Positions 51,449 through 62,784 of a DNA stretch of 64,000 nucleotides are shown here, one piece after another (position 1 is the first letter of the stretch; the number at the start of each line of letters is the position of its first letter). The DNA lies in assembly GCA_023091665.1 (NCBI GenBank), contig JALJCQ010000014.1, forward strand, positions 868,001 through 932,000. Direction: 5' to 3'. The notes under the pieces are model-generated. The model made no database searches, was not told the DNA's origin, and worked only from the letters and a program-made list of their open reading frames with translations. Source of the stretch: Pythium myriotylum (taxonomy: Eukaryota; Oomycota; Peronosporomycetes; Pythiales; Pythiaceae). Position numbers and translations under genes: made by a program.

Positions 51449-52846
51449 TACACTCCTAAACCAGTGTGCGTACGTCGCCTCGCCCTCCGAAATCCAGTAG
51501 TTGGTCACGATCACGCTCATACAGACGAGCTGTTCATGAGTCCGTGTCAGTCGAAGGAGATCAAGGAAGGGCTTGATCAACGAGGCAAACAGTTTGCTGT
51601 CAGACAGCTTAACCGCTTGCTTTTTTGCTTGTCGAACCAAGTGTGGCCAACAGAGCAGCAGTTTCTCTCGGAGCCAAGTCAACTCGAATGCGGACGCGAT
51701 TGCGTCGGAATGATCCAAACTGCCGAAACCAACTGAGAGCTCCGTGTCGAAGAAGTCATTAGCACAGCGACGTAGCGCATCGAACATTTTCGCGTATGCC
51801 TCAGTGCACTCAGACCGAACGAACATGTAGGCCCACGGCACAAACTTGTGGCGGAAGTGATGGTTTTCCCACGCCACAGTCTCGGTACCACAGTCAACCA
51901 CGGTCCAACCACCAAAATGAAACTTATATGTCCCGTCTGTCGCAACGACGAGGTGCTTCCCTTGGTCTCGAATGGACTTAGCCATGTTGCGGAGGAGTTC
52001 AGGAGATGTGACGACCACGCCGAATGAAATTGGCACTTCGTCGCCGCCGCGCTTGATCATGAACGTATCGATAATGGTCATCCCGTTCTTGCCTTTATCA
52101 GCCTCAGCAAACGTGAGTTGCTCCTTTGTTGCACACATTTTAGAGCTTGCCCAGGCGAGAAATGATGCGTGGTCGACAACCTCCCAAGTCTTGCGCTTTG
52201 AGATGTAGCTCTTGCGGTTCTCCACTTGCTTTGCCGACGGCAAGACGGCAAGCATGGCGGAATCTTCGCCAAACTTTGTTAAGAAGGTTCGAATCATCTT
52301 CGGTCCCATGCCAATCTTGAGGAGACAGTCAACTTCATCTTTGAGGTTGTTATGGATGCCGCGGCGTTTCCTGTGGATCCACGCTTCGGCGTGGGTCCCC
52401 GTCTCTGAAATCGTGAATACATGGCACCTTGGTGCAGCCTGTGTGTGCGTAATCTTAAGCCGATGGCCACAGTCGACATGCGATCGACAAGCGTAGATCC
52501 GCGCATGACAGTAGTCGGTCTTGTATCGAGTGGTGTATGTATACACGAAGCCGCCCCAGTCGTCGCAAACTTTCTTTGCGTCGCTCAAAGACGCGCAAGT
52601 CGTCACTACTGTCCATCGATAACGTCTGGTACCCTCAGTGCTCGCTGCACCGTCAGCGTCCTCAGACGCAGCGTCGTCATAGTCCAGTTCAGACTCATCC
52701 GATCCTGAATCTTCATGGGAATCCCAGTCGTGAAAGCTAACGACTTCTTCATCACCGTCGCTATCGTCGGATCCTTGGTAATCAGTGACCACGTCTTCGT
52801 TCTTCTCCTCCTCTTCGCTTCGGATGTAGTCGCTGTCGCTCTCCAT
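51449..52846 (-). pseudogene. MULE transposase, N-terminal and catalytic part (split by Helitron)
   Basis: 466 codons from the ATG at 52846 to the Helitron junction. An acidic Ser/Asp/Glu N-terminus precedes a Cys/His block (CRSHVDCGHRLKI ... HVFTISETGTHAEAW) of the type that binds DNA in Mutator-like transposases. The catalytic core includes LVVATDGTYKFHFGGWTVVD (first Asp), FGSLDHSDAIASAFELTW (second Asp region) and CWPHLVRQAKK, the CxxH motif. Beyond the junction the frame reads about 49 codons of Helitron DNA, an artefact. With the C-terminal part at 42445-41678 the transposase would be 721 aa. Single copy; terminal inverted repeats not located. Confidence 0.82.
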
Positions 52847-53160
52847 CGTCTTCGCAGTTTTGATTGTGATGCTGCCGTCAAAAGGTGCACATATTCATAA
52901 GCATAAAGGACACTTCAAGGCGGATAAGCTGCTCGGATAGTGTGCTCGATGAATACGATGTTCAAATTATTCTTCACTCGCAGCTGTAGCGGTGTCGTGG
53001 ACGTCGAATCTAACCCTGCGCAGTATCTTTGTCGTTGGATACGGCTACGTTGGATATGGCTACAGATCTATTTCAGGTCATGACAAATGTTCAGCGTCTG
53101 AGAATCCGGGGTGGGAAAATAGCACTGATTGCCTGTTGAAAGTTAACAGATGTTCAGTGC
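52847..53160. other. 5' flank of the MULE gene; no gene
   Basis: No supported gene. Near its right end begin imperfect repeats of AACAGATATTCAGTGC (about 53144, 53194 and 53216). Confidence 0.4.
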
Positions 53161-54409
53161 TCAGTGTTCCAATTCAGTGTCTATATTAGGGCAACAGATA
53201 TTCAGTGCTAGGATAACAGGTATTAAGTGCCAGCCTTCTGCGCTTGGGATGCGATACTTCGTCATCCTGCGCCCACGCGCTTGCTTGAAGTGAAAGAGGC
53301 AGCCAACTGTGCGAGCACCCTCGAACCAGTCTGCGACAGCGTTGATCAGAGAAGCTTCAAAGTCGCAGACGATGTCTTTAACTCGAATCTTCTCACCACA
53401 CGCGTTTGTGACGAACTGGAAGAGGCTCCAGTAAGCATCAAAGGTCTTGCGGGTCGAGAGCACGAAGAACACAGGGACGCAGAGCTTGGTACAAAACCAT
53501 AAGCACAGCACACTGCTTGTAGTTTGCTGGAACAATGCGAAAAGTACCATCAACGAAAAGAGACACACTCTCATACCAAAGCGACTGAATTGCTTCAGGA
53601 TGTGCCCAATCGATGAGCCGCTCAATCCCGTTAGACTTCTTGCTGGGAGCATCGTAACACACGTGACGAAACTGGAAGAAGCGGAGTTTGAGTTTTTCAC
53701 ATTCGACAGGGGCGGGACTTCTACGCGGCCTTGACTCTCACCCCCGAAGTAGAAAGCGCGAGTCATGCGAATAAGCTTGATTGACTGCCCCTTCGACAAT
53801 CCGCGCCAGACTGAGTTGTCCGTGTCTGGATAGAGCTTGGCCCGTATCTCATTCTATATTGACATGGGGTCTGAGTTGTCTCAATGGTCAGACGTGTGAC
53901 CTCGAGCTTCATCTGTGTGGTGACGTTCTCCTCGATCGAGTGGAATCCTTGGTTGCTTCCCGTCGCACGGCTACATGAATGCGCCGTAGCACTTTTGAAG
54001 ATGTAGTCCATGATGCTGGCAAGAAAAACGAGCTTTGCTATGCAGCTCTGTTGCCAAAGCTGCATCGATAAACGATTTTGACCGACGTGATGCTTGCGCG
54101 AGTGTACTCGAAGCCACGCCAGTAGATTTTGGTCCTTCCGTCACGTATTGTCTTCGTCGTGGTGACGACGCCAGCTTCTTCTGCCTTGCGCTTTGGCGAA
54201 GGCGCTTGGCCATCCATTATCAGCGCAAGGACGGCGTCGACTTGGGCAGATGTGAGAGGCCTTGCATTTGGCGACTCGGGTGGTGGAGTGCGCTCTGAAT
54301 GAGACTGGTTGGGCTGGACTAGGTTCTTCCAGTCCCGCGATGTGGTAGCGGAAGGGGCCGACGAGGCGGTGGATGGCACATGCGCGGTCAATGAAGTTGG
54401 GCCCGACAC
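53161..54409 (-). pseudogene. Second MULE transposase relic
   Basis: Broken minus-strand frames spell out a different Mutator-like transposase. A zinc-finger-like N-terminus (TKIYWRGFEYTRASITSVKI, then VYRCSFGNRAA, about 54050-54150) is followed by SLFVDGTFRIVPANYKQCAV (first catalytic Asp), CVPVFFVLSTRKTFDAYWSL, DIVCDFEASLINAVADWF (second Asp) and TVGCLFHFKQA (CxxH). At least three frame changes occur. It is distinct in sequence from the MULE at 51449-52846. Confidence 0.7.
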
Positions 54410-54789
54410 GTACGCTGGCCGCGCGTTTCCGCTTCGACTCGAATGCAGACTTGGGCGTAGCTGCTCGTTCTCGGCAGAGTCTGAGAGGGTTTCCAGCTGA
54501 CGTGGAGGGGCAGGAGCTGCCCGGATCGAAGAGCGCAGACTACTTCACTGGTCCCTGGGCGGCTGTCGCCCCTGACGTCCTGAAGAGTGGAATTTTCGAA
54601 GGTGCTGAGTGAAACCTGAGTGTGATTCCTCGGTCGTTAATTAATTGGAGGGCAAGAATTGGATGGATTACGCTCAATCCTGGATCAAACCGAGATCACC
54701 TTTTTGTTTGGTCCAGATAATATCTGAATGGGACTCTGACTCAGATCAAAGTCTGGATCTGATCAGCAAATGATCCGTTAAGGATTCTT

Positions 54790-56260
54790 CCCTCCTCTTA
54801 TGCCTGGGTGGGTCTTTTGAAGGACCACAAATAAATTCGAGCGTGATTGAAAAAGAGGGTTTTCCCATAGTGGCAGCGTGTGACAAACTCTACTATTTGC
54901 TCATGCGACCGCAGGTTTTCGAATGTATTGTGATCATCGAAATCTTATCCGAATATTTGCGCCGACGGCGAAGGTTAAGAAGCCACGTACGCGGGAAGCT
55001 TCTTCGATGGGCAATGCTCCTAACCGAATATCGCTATACTATTGAACACATCGAAGGTGCACAAAAGGTGTGTGTAGATATGATCTCGCATGGGCTGGCG
55101 TGGCGCCTCCTAAATCGACACCGTGTCTGCCGTATCACAACGAGTGTAGCACGTTGACAGACCTGCATGTCGTTGCTACATCCGCTCGATGACGCAGGTT
55201 TTGTCTGGTCCAACTAAGACGACGTCCGCGCTGCGCTGCAGCCTCACTGCAACGACGTAGGCTACGCGACGATGAAATAGGATGAGGACGGCATCTGGAC
55301 CCTCCGCTGAAAGATCTGGATCCCGTTAACTGGAAATGTGCTTAGCTAACACGTCTACATCGTAGCGCATTGAGGCGCGCGCGATCATGGCGGCCACACG
55401 GCGGTGGTCAATGACATTCCGCGGATATTCTCGATCGCTTAAGTACAGGGCATTGCTACTTCCTTTCTGCTACGCTGCCTTCTGTGCCACCATGTCAAAG
55501 GCGGGCACTCAATTTAGCGACCATGGGGGGACACATTACGGTATGACGAGCGCAACGGTGCACACCACTGGGATTTCCTATTCTTCGGAGACAGTTTGGT
55601 TCGAGCAAATACCTACTTGTGTTGAAGGATAATGCTACCCACTTTTGTAAACTACGTGTGTGATGGACCGACAAGTGCCGTGCCCTCGAAGCCATGTTGG
55701 ACTGGCACAGTCGCTTTGGTTCGTCCCACACGCGGATATCTGATAATAGTAGTCACTTTACGAGCAAAATTATTAGCGACCTGTGCAGATGACTCAAGTC
55801 TCAGCAGTCGTTCACAGTCGCGGACAGCCCGTGAATAAACGGTTGGATTGAGCGTTTGAACTCGGAAAGTGCTCAGTTTCCTCTGAGCCCTTGTCCTCGA
55901 GTACAAGCTCCACACACGCGCCCGGTCGAATGAATTACTCCAGCATGTGTGATTGCAAGGTACTGTGCTTGACTTCGATGAGCCCAACCAGCACCGCTGG
56001 AGTCCTCGCATCAAAGACTTTGAAGCCTGAGTTGGATGGATTGGTCTTGAAGAGATTGAAGACTCCAGGGAGCCTCTTCAAATCCTAGCTACGGATATCC
56101 AAGTGATAGTCGGTGTGCGCCGATGGGCGTTTTTTCGTCCCCTACTTTGTGTTCAAGGGCGTGGAAGATGGCGACGTCTTCGCCGAGGTGGACGCATTCG
56201 CCGACAAAGACGAGGTCATCATCTCTGTCCAGCAGAATGCCTGGTTTGATGAGCGTGTGA
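54790..56260 (+). pseudogene. Decayed Gypsy pol, RNase H end to integrase and chromodomain (right part)
   Basis: SVIEKEGFPIVAACDKLYYL (RNase H), then HVRGKLLRWAMLLTEYRYTI and EHIEGAQKVCVDMISHGL, then integrase pieces: LLCHHVKGGHSI, HHWDFLFFGDS, ALEAMLDWHSRFG, a degraded catalytic core, and LVLEYKLHTR. WIGLEEIEDSREPL at about 56040 looks like the chromodomain. Many stops. It continues the pol fragment that ends near 38453. Confidence 0.6.
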
Positions 56261-56457
56261 TGATAGAGTAAGTGGCTAGAGTTAACCGGTTTACCGAGTT
56301 TACGTGTATGGTTACTCGGTTATAGTTTCTTAATCGGTTATACAAGCCTATACGTATCAGGAGGTCCGACAAGCGTTTCCCTATTGGGCGTTGGTGTGGT
56401 TGGTCCGCTCAATACCCGGTTCCGTAAGCTCTACGTCAAAATGTACATTGGTGAATA

Positions 56458-56487
56458 CCCCCCCCCCCCCCCCCCCCTCCTACCACC

Positions 56488-56554
<67 letters not shown>
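56458..56554. repeat. C20 tract and (CT)n microsatellite
   Basis: 20 C (56458-56477), a short spacer, then about 32 CT units to 56554. Confidence 0.95.
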
Positions 56555-56557
<3 letters not shown>

Positions 56558-57201
56558 TCTCTCGGGGTCCTGTGACCTGACCACGCGTACACTTGACCGC
56601 GCTCGCTGATATCTCAGCCGAAACCGTCCGCACGTCATTCGTTGCTGAAGGTCCATTTATCTCCTTCGGACTCATGGGCCCCAAGGTGAGAATTTTGAGG
56701 AAGCACCGTAGATCGACGCATCGGGTTCTGGCTGCAAGCGCATCTTCCATTAATCGCCAAAGTGTATTTCTCAAATTTCGTCCCTTTTGGCTTTTTCTCC
56801 TCGAGATGTCGAGGCGAAGATGCTTGTGATATCCATTCCGAATATTCCCGGAGGTTGTTTCGTGAACTTCAGGGACGAAAACACAGAGAGATAAAGAAAA
56901 CATTAGAAAGCATGTTCAAAAGTGGGTATTTGGTGTGTGATCGACGGCATTTCCGATATCGGATATTACGGTTTCTAGGACAGAGGAATCACCCACCAGT
57001 TACGAACCTCGTTATTAAATTTAACCGATGACCTGATTCCATGACGGTCCTGATGCCAGAACCGGCCCGGACCCGGTCCCGGCGGCCTCCGAACCGGCGA
57101 GCGAACGAGCTGCCCTAACCGTTCACTCCGACTATTGCCAAGCTCGAGACATCCCGCCTTTTTCCAAGCTCGAGACAAGGCGTAACAAGAACCAAGCTCA
57201 A
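56555..57201. other. No supported gene
   Basis: Region before the DIRS-like gag. Short frames without recognisable domains; probably the 5' part of the next element. Confidence 0.35.
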
Positions 57202-58178
57202 CATGTCCGACAACGAAGTCTCGATCGTCGGCCTCCCCCCCCCCCCCCCCCCCCCCGCCGGCGCCTGCTCGCTCTACCACGCCGGAACAGTCAACGCCTA
57301 TCCACCCCAAGCGAATGACGCGGCCAATTGCGGCCGAAGACGACGACGACATCGACGATGACGCTGCGCCACGTCCGCCGAAGTGGTCGGCCTCACGGAA
57401 GAAGGCGCTTGTCCCTCCGGGGGCCCCAAGAGAGGGACGTCCGACCGTTTTCCTCGAAAAGCCTCCAATTGCCAGCCTACGGGCTGAGATGGCCGAGATC
57501 CGGGCACTGCTCCTGCGGCGCGATCAGGCCAGTTTACCGTCGACGACGCTCCTCGAGGCCACGGACTAAGTCGACGTGGATACTCTCCAAGTACTCCAGC
57601 CCGACCTCGTTCGTCTTCGCGTTGCTCGAAGCCTCTTGCGCGAAGTTCCAGTAGAGTGTTGCGCTTGTGTTCGCGCTGTACAGCGCACGACTCGGCTCCC
57701 GCGGGGCGTCTGTCACGATGTTCGCGGAGTCGAGCGAAGACGACGAGCTCCAGCGCGGGTCGTCGAATGCCAACTACGACATGAACTTCAAGGCCGGGTT
57801 GGGCCCTAGCCCGGAGTGCGAGTCTTACGACCACCTCCTCAGCGCACTCAATGGGCTCGGGTCCGTCGCCAACGAGCAGTGGTATGACCACGGTTGGAAG
57901 TTGATCTTTCGCCTTCGTGCCTTCGTCGCCAAGAACAAGACCGCGGATCCCCGATCGACCCCCGAGTGCGTCCAGCTAACCTGCCACTACGTAAACAAGT
58001 TCCTCGGCAGGGCTCTCGGCTGGCTCCACAACGAGAGCGACCAGTGGTAGGCGTCGTACAGCGACGAGCTTCGAACGATCGACTACTCCAGCCCAGAATG
58101 GAGCATGGTGGTCCTCAACTCGATCTCGTCAACGATCCTGCGGAAGACAACTCGCTCTTCGCGTCGCGCTGATTCTCG

Positions 58179-58209
<31 letters not shown>

Positions 58210-58500
58210 TGATCAACCACGCAAGTCCGTCAAGTGTCCATCACGGATGCCGAACGACATTAAGCTGCTGATTCCGCGCAACGCGAACGGCGGAGAACCT
58301 TGTCTCCGTCACTTCTCCGGCGTCGGCCGCCCTGACCGCGACGGGAAGTGCACGAACAAGAAACTGATTCATCGAGAGTCACAGCCGCTTCCACCTGCCT
58401 AATTGGCGTGGATCCGCTCGAACATGAAGCGCCCCGCAGGAGAAGCGAACTGTTCCGCCTGAGGTCGCCTCGGTGTCGCCCGACCTGGCACACTGGAGTA
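57202..58500 (+). pseudogene. DIRS-like retroelement gag region, broken
   Basis: Starts MSDNEVSIVGLPPP at 57202 and runs into a C22 tract (57235-57256). It continues as MTRPIAAEDDDDIDDDAAPR, then LRAEMAEIRALLLRRDQ; a further frame carries MNFKAGLGPSPECESYDHLL with DPRSTPECVQLTCHYVNKFL and LGWLHNESDQW. A C30 tract (58180-58209) breaks it again before MPNDIKLLIPRNANGGEPCL with RHFSGVGRPDRDGKCTNKKL and IHRESQ, a Cys/His motif reminiscent of the zinc-binding end of DIRS-type Gag. It is followed in the same orientation by a DIRS-type RT, which supports the assignment. Confidence 0.5.
58180..58209. repeat. C30 homopolymer
   Basis: 30 consecutive C within the DIRS-like gag remains. Confidence 0.95.
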
Positions 58501-58838
58501 CGTAGGAGTGCATGTATCGAATACACGTAATCTTAACCTTCCATTGAGTTTCCTCGATCTTGCACCCCTTGGTCAATATGCGCGAGCACATACATCAACC
58601 TGTGTCCGCACGCCCTTACCACAGGCAAGTCCTACTCGTCAGCTGTCCGCGCCGAAGGCGAGCCTCGAGAACCTGTCTCCCGCGCCACAGGCGGGCCGCA
58701 CGAGAACAGAAATACACCTTTTATGCACATAGGTTTTGTGCATAGAAAGTATGTGCAGCCTTCTTACCTTGATAACCTTAGTGATAGGGTCACTGACACG
58801 GAGAGTAAGCGTCGGTTCCCGTACGTTGTTGTTCATAC

Positions 58839-58875
58839 ATCCACGGAATCAGATATGTTATCTGAGTCCGTGGAT
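58839..58875. repeat. 17-bp inverted repeat, one mismatch
   Basis: Arms 58839-58855 and 58859-58875 with a 3-nt loop; left arm ATCCACGGAATCAGATA. Lies between the gag and RT remains, in a 570 bp stretch (58501-59078) with no other feature. Confidence 0.85.
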
Positions 58876-59078
58876 ACAAGGATACGTTAGCATGTACCGG
58901 CCGGTCTTGTCCCGGCTGCAACATCGGAGCGCTTGTGAAGCCAAGGGCGCGGCCTTGCAAGCCCACATCATAACTGCCTAGGCGCGCCTTTCTACGACAT
59001 TGGCCCAGTATGGGGTGGAATGGCCAGGTCGGTCAGACTGCCTCTAAAGACTGATCGTCCATCGCTTTACAGGCCCTT

Positions 59079-60180
59079 GTGGGGCTTGTCCGCGGGCAGA
59101 CGGCGTCAGATTACAGGCTGAACAAGGCATTGGACCCTGCACTTTTGCGTGACACCTGCGTAGGCTACAAGGACCTGCCCGCAGTACTGAAGGTCATCAA
59201 CGAGGGCGTCCGTGTCCCGCTGCTGCACGACATAAGTCGCACCTCTCGGCCTCTAGAGAATCACCACTCGGATAAGGACAGACTGAACGTCCTACGGAAA
59301 AATATCCGCCAAGAACAGGACCCCGGACGCTGTATCGTATTTGACATGGATTTGCTGGACCATTGGCCCGAGATGGTAGTCAGCCCGTACGGTGTCGTGG
59401 ACAAAGCGGGGACGGATCCGCTCACACACGGACGCACGATTCACAACCTCTCCTATCCGTCCGGGAAGTCGGTGAACGACAGTACAGTCAAGGAGGGTCC
59501 CATCGCCCGAGTACAAACCCGTCGAAACCGTCGCACTTGAGATCCTCCGCTGCGAGAACTCAACCCAGACGTTCCGATATATCTCATGGCAGGAGACGTG
59601 TCATTGGCCTTCCGGCACATCCACATCTACAGCTGTGCACCTCTTCGGAGGCGTGATCCCCGAACACAATGCACTCGTCCTCGATCTAGCCTGTCCCTTC
59701 TGCTGGACAGGGTCACCCGGATTTTACGAACTCTTCGGTGGATCGATATCCTATATCCATGGGCACACCACGGATCGACAGGGCTCAGCTCCCTTCTTCT
59801 CATATCACTGGGTTGATGACCACGTCCTAGTGGCTACTGGATCAAAGCCTCACCTCGATGACTGCGAACGATCTCTCCGCTCCGCGATGCTCTCAACCCT
59901 AGGGACGTCCACCGTCAACGAAAACAAGTTCACAAGGTGGTCTCAGTCACTCAAAGTTCTCGGGCTCGTCTTCGACACGGGCGCTCTGACCGTTGCAGTG
60001 CCAGCCGTAAAATTACCAAGGCCAAGACGTTCGTCCGGAGGCACACCATACAGCACGCCTCTCGGTCACTGAGTCCCGGTCCCTCCTTGGGAGCCCCCGG
60101 CACGTAGCAACCTGCATACGTCCGGCACACCCGTTCCTCCAACGCCTTCGCTGCTACGAGTCCTCATTGCGCTGGCGCAA
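59079..60180 (+). pseudogene. DIRS-like reverse transcriptase, frame-disrupted
   Basis: Blocks in order across frames: MVVSPYGVVDKAGTDPLTHG, then RTIHNLSYPSGKSVNDSTVK; a degraded VAFRHIHI-type stretch (SLAFRHIHIYSC); HLFGGVIPEHNALVLDLACP, then FCWTGSPGFYELFGGSISYI; the catalytic box YHWVDDHVLVA; then NENKFTRWSQSLKVLGLVFD and RHVATC...RPAHPFLQRL near 60110-60150. The WVDDH box and SPYGVV/NDST motifs are typical of DIRS-type elements that integrate with a tyrosine recombinase; no recombinase is visible before the next fragment. At least two frame changes. Confidence 0.7.
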
Positions 60181-60395
60181 ACACGTACCGATAACGGAGG
60201 ATATGGGGCGTTCTTATAAAATATCCCGGGACGGTCCTTCGTCCCGGTAATAGGAAACAAACTTGTGACGTTATGCGAGGTGAAAACCTGTTTTCCTTAA
60301 ATACTGTGGTCCACCTTAAATTAGGTATCTTTGCTCTCCCTTCCAATGATGGAGCTTCAGCTTGCTTACGACGAGCAGGACGACGAGAATCAACT

Positions 60396-60400
<5 letters not shown>

Positions 60401-60426
<26 letters not shown>
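60401..60426. repeat. (CT)n microsatellite
   Basis: About 13 CT units, just upstream of the Harbinger-like fragment. Confidence 0.95.
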
Positions 60427-60429
<3 letters not shown>

Positions 60430-60432
<3 letters not shown>

Positions 60433-60720
60433 TCGTGTTCATGCAGGGTCCCGCTGAGAGGAGCGCAAAAGCCACCGGGCCTCTGTTCGTGTGGCGCACC
60501 TATGTCACCGACGTAGTAGCGCACACAGGTCGGTTTCGGCGTCGCTACCGAATGTCGCACCAAGCGTTTAATCAGCTCACGGGTCTCCTCCAGACCTTCT
60601 TTCACAAGCCTTATCAACATCTGCGTATTAAGATTGAGATCGTGCTCCACTGCACCCTAGCTCTCACTCTGGAATTTCCGCTGAACAAGATTAAGTGCCC
60701 TCCGCCTTTTGTTCCTGCCT
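60430..60720 (+). pseudogene. PIF/Harbinger-type transposase N-terminal fragment
   Basis: GRFRRRYRMSHQAFNQLTGL followed by LQTFFHKPYQHLRIKIEIVL matches the entry of Harbinger/DDE4 transposases (FRRRFRMS...F..L...L). The DDE core is not found; the frame runs on into the tandem array. Only a remnant. Confidence 0.5.
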
Positions 60721-61364
60721 GGTGCTGTGGAAGCCGTATCCTACAGGTTAACAGCCACATTGTTCTACAACCAAGATGCTCAGCACTAGAGGTAGCGCAA
60801 ACCCCACTCGAACCTTTGGTCGCGCTCAGGCTGCTGCATGTGCTGCGTCCTCGCATTCGTCCCGACAGCGACCTCTGTCTGCGAGAGCCACAGCGAAAGC
60901 TGGCGGAGCACCGGCAGGCGGTGCTGCCGCTCCACCGGCGGTCGGCGCAGGTCTCGATCCGCTGCATGCGTGGGGACGCTCTGCGCCCGTGTGAGACCAA
61001 GAGTGGCGGTGATCGCGGCAGCGCGTATGGTGGAGGCTGTGGTGGCGCGTGCAGCGGTGGAGTTGGGCTGGGGCGTGTCTTTTGTAGTCGGAGTTGAGCC
61101 CGTCGGATTTCGGGGTCTATGGGGGGTTGGTTGTGTTGGTGGAGCGCGTATGTGGCGCAAGGGGTGTGCGTGGGCGTAGGAAGTTGCGTGTGAGTGAGTG
61201 TGTGAGTGCGATTGGTGGTGGTTGTGTTTGTGTGTGTGTCGTTGAGTGTGTTTGTTTGTTTGGTTAGGAATTGTTGTTTGTTTTGTTGTTGTTTGGGTCG
61301 TGTTTGGTGTTGTGTATGTGTTGCAAGATTGTGTATGATATGGTGGTGGGTTAGGTGTCGCAGT

Positions 61365-61436
61365 TCCTCGTTAGTATAGTGGTTAGTATACCCGCCTGTC
61401 ACGCGGGTGACCCGGGTTCAATTCCCGGACGGGGAG
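61365..61436 (+). tRNA. tRNA-Asp (GTC), copy 1
   Basis: 72 nt. The acceptor stem TCCTCGT pairs with ACGGGGA; discriminator G. The anticodon stem CCCGC/GCGGG encloses CTGTCAC with anticodon GTC at 61398-61400. A-box TAGTATAGTGG and B-box GGTTCAATTCC are intact, so RNA polymerase III could transcribe it. TTTT at 61449-61452 is a suitable terminator. No intron; CCA is not encoded, as is normal in eukaryotes. Confidence 0.97.
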
Positions 61437-62712
61437 CTTCTCTCTTTCTTTTGATCCCCTCCACCACACACACCTCTCCAACTACCATTTCGCGACCCCC
61501 TTTTGCCCCTTTTGTCACCTCACACGACACCAGACACACATCTCCACCCCCACCGCCATCCACGCCTCTCACCTCCTTCACGCGGACCTATCGAGCTAGT
61601 GGTTACGTGGCTGGAGGCCACTCGCTTGCCTCACATTCTGTCGAGTGAATGATGTTAATGTTGATGCTCGATGTTCCGCCCCCTTTTGGAGGGCGAGCTG
61701 TTGGCGAGAGAAATTGTACCCCCTCCTCTTCGGGCTCAGCCCGCCGTGGCCTTTGGACAGTCTCCGCCAACACACAACAACAACAACAACAACAACAATA
61801 ACAACAACAATAACACACACATACATACACATACATACATACACGACACACGCACGACATATGCCCCGATGGTCCTCCAAGATGCTGTGATGTAATGATG
61901 TGGGCGGGAAGGAGTGTCGGCGGATTCATGGATATTTGACGTACCCTCGAGCGAGTCGATCGAACGTGAGAAGCAACAGACCCCCACCATCAAAGCACAG
62001 CCTGTAGCTCGACGGACAGACAGTCACAACTCACGCACGCACCAGACAGGTGTCTGATTGGGTGAGGTGTTCTCGGCAACAGTCTCCAATCCTCCTTCCA
62101 GCCCGAGCTGCACACACCTCGCTCTCCGCCTGCTCTCAAGTCGTTCTTGTGTTTCCTGCCTCTGTCGGTCTCTCTCTGTCACTCTCTCCCACACACGCTC
62201 TCCTCCCCCCCCCCCCCCCCCCCTCCTCCTCCCCCTCCCCCTCCCCCTCCCCCTCCCCCTCTCCCGCTCACCCTCGCACATTCGTCGCTGTTACTTTGAC
62301 TCCGGGTCTCGCTGCGTGCGTGGGGACGCTCTGCGCCCGTGTGAGACCAAGAGTGGCGGTGATCGCGGCAGCGCGTATGGTGGAGGCTGTGGTGGCGCGT
62401 GCAGCGGTGGAGTTGGGCTGGGGCGTGTCTTTTGTAGTCGGAGTTGAGCCCGTCGGATTTCGGGGTCTATGGGGGGTTGGTTGTGTTGGTGGAGCGCGTA
62501 TGTGGCGCAAGGGGTGTGCGTGGGCGTAGGAAGTTGCGTGTGAGTGAGTGTGAGTGCGATTGGTGGTGGTTGTGTTTGTGTGTGTGTCGTTGAGTGTGTT
62601 TGTTTGTTTGGTTAGGAATTGTTGTTTGTTTTGTTGTTGTTTGGGTCGTGTTTGGTGTTGTGTATGTGTTGCAAGATTGTGTATGATATGGTGGTGGGTT
62701 AGGTGTCGCAGT

Positions 62713-62784
62713 TCCTCGTTAGTATAGTGGTTAGTATACCCGCCTGTCACGCGGGTGACCCGGGTTCAATTCCCGGACGGGGAG
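62713..62784 (+). tRNA. tRNA-Asp (GTC), copy 2
   Basis: Identical to copy 1 over its 72 nt; anticodon GTC at 62746-62748. Same downstream T-run. Separated from copy 1 by one repeat unit. A third copy is expected at about 64070, just past the window. Confidence 0.97.

Noticed and set aside
61645..61895. Frames with poly-Thr, poly-Asn or poly-Cys in the tandem units as genes
   Set aside because: They are translations of CAA and CATA simple repeats that vary between units.
62224..62270. CCCCCT repeats as telomeric sequence
   Set aside because: The motif is not the oomycete TTTAGGG type, copy number is small, and it recurs inside each tandem unit.
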